DNA of 17,202 nucleotides, taken from NCBI GenBank assembly GCA_964370045.1, contig CAYJGZ010000028.1, positions 1 to 17,202 of the forward strand, written 5' to 3'. The translations under genes and the position numbers were made by a program. This document shows, in pieces, positions 14,773 through 17,202 of this stretch; the first letter of the stretch is position 1; each line of letters opens with the position of its first letter. The notes under the pieces were generated by a model, which searched no databases, was not told where the DNA came from, and saw only the letters and a program-made list of their open reading frames with translations. Source of the stretch: JAAYCI01 sp964370045 (GTDB lineage Bacteria; Bacillota; Clostridia; Oscillospirales; Ruminococcaceae).

Positions 14773-15774
14773 TTACACAAAGCCCACCTTGCGGTACACT
14801 TTTGCCAGCGTTTTGGAGGCAATGGCCGCCGCCTTTTGTGCGCCCTCGGCCAGTATGCGCTCAAGCTCCGCCTTGTCGCCTAAAATGCGGTTATATTCCT
14901 TCACTATAGGCTCAAAAGTCTCCACCACGCTCTGCCCTACCGCCTGCTTGAAATCTCCGTAGCCTTTTCCCTCAAACTCCCTTTCGATTTCAGCATCGCT
15001 TTTGCCGCTCATCACGCTGTAAATCGTCATAAGGTTTGAAACTCCGGGCTTGTTTTGCTCGTCCCTGCGCACCTGCCCCTCACTGTCGGTAACAGCACGC
15101 TTGAACTTGCGCATTATCACATCCGGCGCATCCGTCATGGCTATGTAGGCGTTTTCGTTGTCGTCACTCTTGCTCATCTTTGCGGTGGGGTTTGTAAGGC
15201 TCATCACCTTTGCACCCTCGCCGGCTATTAGCGGCTGTGGCACTGTGAATGTATCCGAATAGCCCGAGTTGAACCGCTGGGCTATGTCCCTTGAAAGCTC
15301 CACGTGCTGTTTTTGGTCCGCACCCACCGGCACAAGGTCGGTTTTGTACAAAAGAATATCCGATGCCATGAGCACAGGGTAGGTGAAAAGGCCACAGTTA
15401 ATATTTTCAGCGTGGCAACGGCTTTTATCCTTAAACTGTGTCATGCGGGAAAGCTCGCCATACATGGTGTTACAGCTAAGCACCCATGTTAGCTCTGCGT
15501 GCTGTGGCACTGCGCTTTGCACAAACACGGTGCTCTTTTGCGGGTCGATGCCGGTGGCCATCATCATAGCCGCCGCCTCTAAGGTGGCACGGCGCAAAAA
15601 TGCAGGCTGCTTGTGCACCGTGATGGCGTGCATGTTCACCACGCTGTAAATGCAGTCGTACTCCTCCTGCAATGCCGCCCAGTGGCGCACCGCCCCAACG
15701 TAATTGCCCAGCGTGAAGCTACCCGAGGGCTGAATGCCGCTAAACACTCTCTTTTTCTGCTCGATATTCTCCAT
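14773..15774 (-). CDS. trpS: Tryptophanyl-tRNA synthetase
   Basis: A 333-aa class I aminoacyl-tRNA synthetase that charges tRNA-Trp using ATP. The HIGH-type motif appears as PSGSFTLGNYVGA (16-28) and the KMSKS loop is exact (199-203). Other family blocks are visible: VNMHAITV (47-54), GADQKQHVELSRDIAQRFN (151-169) and the MASDILLY helix (136-143). The length is typical of bacterial TrpS (about 330). AGGAGG sits 5-6 nt before the ATG. A promoter with a perfect TATAAT gives a leader of only about 60 nt, and no T-box consensus (AGGGTGGNACCGCG) is present, although T-box control is common for Firmicute synthetase genes. It is monocistronic as far as the window shows. Confidence 0.97.
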   Translation of the reverse strand: MENIEQKKRVFSGIQPSGSFTLGNYVGAVRHWAALQEEYDCIYSVVNMHAITVHKQPAFLRRATLEAAAMMMATGIDPQKSTVFVQSAVPQHAELTWVLSCNTMYGELSRMTQFKDKSRCHAENINCGLFTYPVLMASDILLYKTDLVPVGADQKQHVELSRDIAQRFNSGYSDTFTVPQPLIAGEGAKVMSLTNPTAKMSKSDDNENAYIAMTDAPDVIMRKFKRAVTDSEGQVRRDEQNKPGVSNLMTIYSVMSGKSDAEIEREFEGKGYGDFKQAVGQSVVETFEPIVKEYNRILGDKAELERILAEGAQKAAAIASKTLAKVYRKVGFV

Positions 15775-15836
15775 TATATCCTCCTAAAGGGCGGCTTGAA
15801 AGCATCGCAATCTGCGCCCTACCATGTATATTTATC
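15775..15836 (-). promoter_or_regulatory. Short trpS leader with a hairpin before the ribosome site
   Basis: On the - strand AGGGCG near the leader start can pair with CGCCCT just before TTTAGGAGG, closing a loop of about 20 nt that itself contains GCA/TGC-type pairing. The hairpin abuts the ribosome site and could modulate initiation. Nothing identifies a ligand. Confidence 0.35.
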
Positions 15837-15842
15837 TGCTGT

Positions 15843-15871
15843 ATTATAGCACAGTTTACCGCTATTCGCAA
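15843..15871 (-). promoter_or_regulatory. trpS promoter, extended -10
   Basis: Read on the - strand: TTGCGA (15871-15866), a 17-bp spacer and TGC-TATAAT with the -10 at 15848-15843. The TGn before a perfect -10 makes it an extended promoter. The mobile element's target duplication begins 2 bp upstream of the -35. Confidence 0.75.
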
Positions 15872-15873
15872 AG

Positions 15874-16150
15874 TAAACACAGGCAGTGGACACATAAAAG
15901 TGATTTAGAATACGTTAAGTGCAAGAAGAAGGTGCTCAATTAAGGGGCTTGCCCCGTATTCAATGTGGCAACAGCGGCTTTCAAGCCGCCGAATATTTAG
16001 TGGGAGATTGTATGCTCACTAAATATTCAAGATGACCCTCGTCACTTATGGAAGCGAGGGTTATCTTGCCTTACGTTATACCCCCCCCGCCTGCGGCGGA
16101 GGGGTATAGCAAAAAACTAAATCACTGCGTTTGTCCACAGCCTAAACACA
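15874..16150. repeat. 8-bp target-site duplication flanking element copy 3
   Basis: TAAACACA at 15874-15881 is repeated exactly at 16143-16150, directly outside the element ends GGCAGTGGACA and TGTCCACAGCC. Confidence 0.78.
15882..16142 (+). mobile_element. MITE-like multi-hairpin element, copy 3 (261 bp)
   Basis: The most diverged full copy. Its ends make the inverted repeat clearest: left GGCAGTGGACACA leading to AGTGATTTA; right read in reverse GGCTGTGGACAAA leading to AGTGATTTA. The hairpin chain is kept despite base changes: the outer GAATACG/CGTATTC pairing, the GAATATTTAGTG/CACTAAATATTC stem, a better-paired AAGATGACCCTCG stem, and a C/G-rich last hairpin with an enlarged C-run. It lies between the divergent trpS and NusG-II promoters. 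Confidence 0.82.
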
Positions 16151-16157
16151 CGCATAT

Positions 16158-16186
16158 TTGCATACACTTTGGCTATGCGGTATACT
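16158..16186 (+). promoter_or_regulatory. Promoter for the NusG-II-domain protein
   Basis: TTGCAT (16158-16163), a 17-bp spacer and TATACT (16181-16186). The -10 matches at 5 of 6 positions and the -35 is partial. It begins 16 bp past the element's right end. Confidence 0.5.
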
Positions 16187-16224
16187 TTATGTATCTTTAC
16201 AAAATATCCCACCGAGGAAGCAGG

Positions 16225-16608
16225 ATGCAAAACACACAAACCGAGCAAAACAAAAAAAAGCCATTTGCAAGCCGCAGGGATGTCTTCATTGTGGTGTCGC
16301 TTTTGCTTGTTTCGGCGGCCGCATTTTTCCTGTGGTATATTTTTCGCACCCCTGCCACGCAGGTGATGATAAGCGTGGGCAGAGGGGAAAGCACCCAAAG
16401 CGAAATAGTCGATTTGCACCCGGACCGCACTATACACATAGACGCCACCCTGCCCGTCACACTGCAAATAGAGGACGGGCGCATCCGTTTTATAAGCTCG
16501 GTGTGCCCGGTGCACACCTGCGAGGGCTTCGGCTGGCTGCAAAACGAGGGCGAGTGGGCGCTGTGTGCATACTCGGATGTCATGGTGCGCATAGTGCGCT
16601 CCGAGTAA
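16225..16608 (+). CDS. NusG domain II-containing membrane-anchored protein
   Basis: The start is set at ATG 16225, preceded by GAGGAAG; the frame stays open to 16048, but that part runs through the mobile element. The 127-aa product has a hydrophilic N-terminus, one membrane helix (about 19-41), and an extracytoplasmic beta-rich domain with the NusG-II pattern: VTLQIEDGRIRFISSVCPVH (78-97), TCEGFGWL, then an ALCAYSDVMVRI strand. Cys94 and Cys99 sit in the typical CPxxxC-like loop and could be redox-active or disulphide-bonded. Such proteins are common in Clostridia and have no settled role. It ends before a shared terminator. Confidence 0.85.
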   Translation: MQNTQTEQNKKKPFASRRDVFIVVSLLLVSAAAFFLWYIFRTPATQVMISVGRGESTQSEIVDLHPDRTIHIDATLPVTLQIEDGRIRFISSVCPVHTCEGFGWLQNEGEWALCAYSDVMVRIVRSE

Positions 16609-16635
16609 GCCTTGCTATATTCATATGTGCACTAT

Positions 16636-16669
16636 AAAAAACCACAGCCTTAAAGGCCGTGGTTTTTTG
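16636..16669. terminator. Intrinsic terminator between convergent genes
   Basis: AAAACCAC-A-GCC pairs with GGC-C-GTGGTTTT around TTAAA, with one A-C mismatch, followed by TTTTTTG on the + strand. The A-run on the other side gives a T-run for the - strand, so it can also end the DUF4190 gene. Confidence 0.85.
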
Positions 16670-16689
16670 TGCTTTTATCTATTGCGTAC

Positions 16690-17202
16690 TCAATGCACAG
16701 CGCTCATTGCGGCATCCACCGCCGCCGCCGTGATTTCTCCTACCAGCTCATACGGAAAAAATATCAGCACAACTATTTGGAATACACCGTAAATAATGCC
16801 CACAATACTGCACACAAGCCCTGCAATGGCAAAGCCTCTAAGCTTTTCACGCGTAGGGTCGAACTTTACCATGCCGATAATGCTGAACACAAGCCCCACA
16901 ATAGCTATAATCCCAAACAAATTGAGGAACACACCCACCACGCCCAATATGAAACCCACAAGGCCCATCACGTTTACCTTTTTGTGTATGGATGGGTCTA
17001 CCATGCCGTAGGGCGGTATGATGGCATTCGCAGGTGCTGAATATGTGTAAGCGGGCACAGGTGGTGGCATGTACGGTGCGGCCTGCGGTACACTCTGCAC
17101 GGGCATCGCACCCATAGGCTCTTCACCCTGTGCGGGTGCCGTGCTACCCTGCGCCATCTCACCCTGCGTGGGTGCTTGGCTGGGCACTGCCACCGCAAAG
17201 GG
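16690..17202 (-). CDS. DUF4190 domain membrane protein (5'-partial)
   Basis: The frame is open to the window edge and no ribosome site precedes the GTG at 17193, so the true start lies outside. The visible part opens with a linker of about 65 residues rich in Pro, Ala, Gln and Met, typical of cytoplasmic tails before DUF4190 domains. From about residue 75 (counted from GTG 17193) come hydrophobic segments 75-109 and 119-148. Between them is GMVKFDPTREKLRGFAIAGL, matching the family's conserved link between helices, ending in a small amphipathic tail. The family is widespread in Gram-positive bacteria and has no defined function. It is convergent with the NusG-II gene. Confidence 0.8.
   Translation of the reverse strand, partial: PFAVAVPSQAPTQGEMAQGSTAPAQGEEPMGAMPVQSVPQAAPYMPPPVPAYTYSAPANAIIPPYGMVDPSIHKKVNVMGLVGFILGVVGVFLNLFGIIAIVGLVFSIIGMVKFDPTREKLRGFAIAGLVCSIVGIIYGVFQIVVLIFFPYELVGEITAAAVDAAMSAVH

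Noticed and set aside
16048..16224. 59-residue N-terminal extension of the NusG-II protein
   Set aside because: The extension is translated mobile-element and promoter sequence; ATG 16225 has a ribosome site and is followed by a normal anchor helix.

Overview
The window looks like a chromosomal segment of a Clostridia-type Firmicute, probably near Oscillospiraceae/Ruminococcaceae. This is inferred from gene content: two DUF3048 lipoproteins, a BmrCD-like ABC exporter pair, a NusG-domain-II membrane protein, a DUF4190 protein, Firmicute-like TrpS, strong AGGAGG-type ribosome sites and TTGACA/TATAAT promoters. No rRNA, tRNA, CRISPR array, phage gene or transposase gene was seen.

Layout. 1-2277 (+) is the 3' part of a large membrane protein that reads as a P-type ATPase with its catalytic motifs lost. 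2676-5305 (-) holds two tandem DUF3048 lipoprotein paralogues, the upstream one behind a long leader. 5756-9710 (-) holds the two half-transporters of a heterodimeric ABC exporter. 10435-12074 (+) is an ABC ATPase overlapping its permease. 12280-13529 (-) pairs a cob(I)alamin adenosyltransferase with a histidine phosphatase, which suggests cobalamin salvage. Divergent from these is an XRE-type regulator (13826-14539, +). Then come trpS (-), a NusG-II-domain protein (+) and, at the right edge, a truncated DUF4190 protein (-).

The most notable non-coding structure is a dispersed element of about 254-261 bp, present as three full copies (2313-2566, 9998-10251, 15882-16142) and one internally deleted copy of about 113 bp in reverse orientation (14637-14749). 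The full copies have imperfect terminal inverted repeats and are flanked by 8-bp direct repeats that differ at each site (TGCGTACG; CTTATTGA/CCTATTGA; TAAACACA). The interior is a chain of hairpins, some with paired base changes between copies. It behaves like a non-autonomous, MITE-like element that encodes a highly folded RNA or DNA structure. All copies lie in intergenic spacers; one sits just upstream of the trpS promoter.

The genes are mostly ordinary accessory or housekeeping loci. The second item of real interest is the degenerate P-type ATPase, whose phosphorylation-site Asp is replaced.
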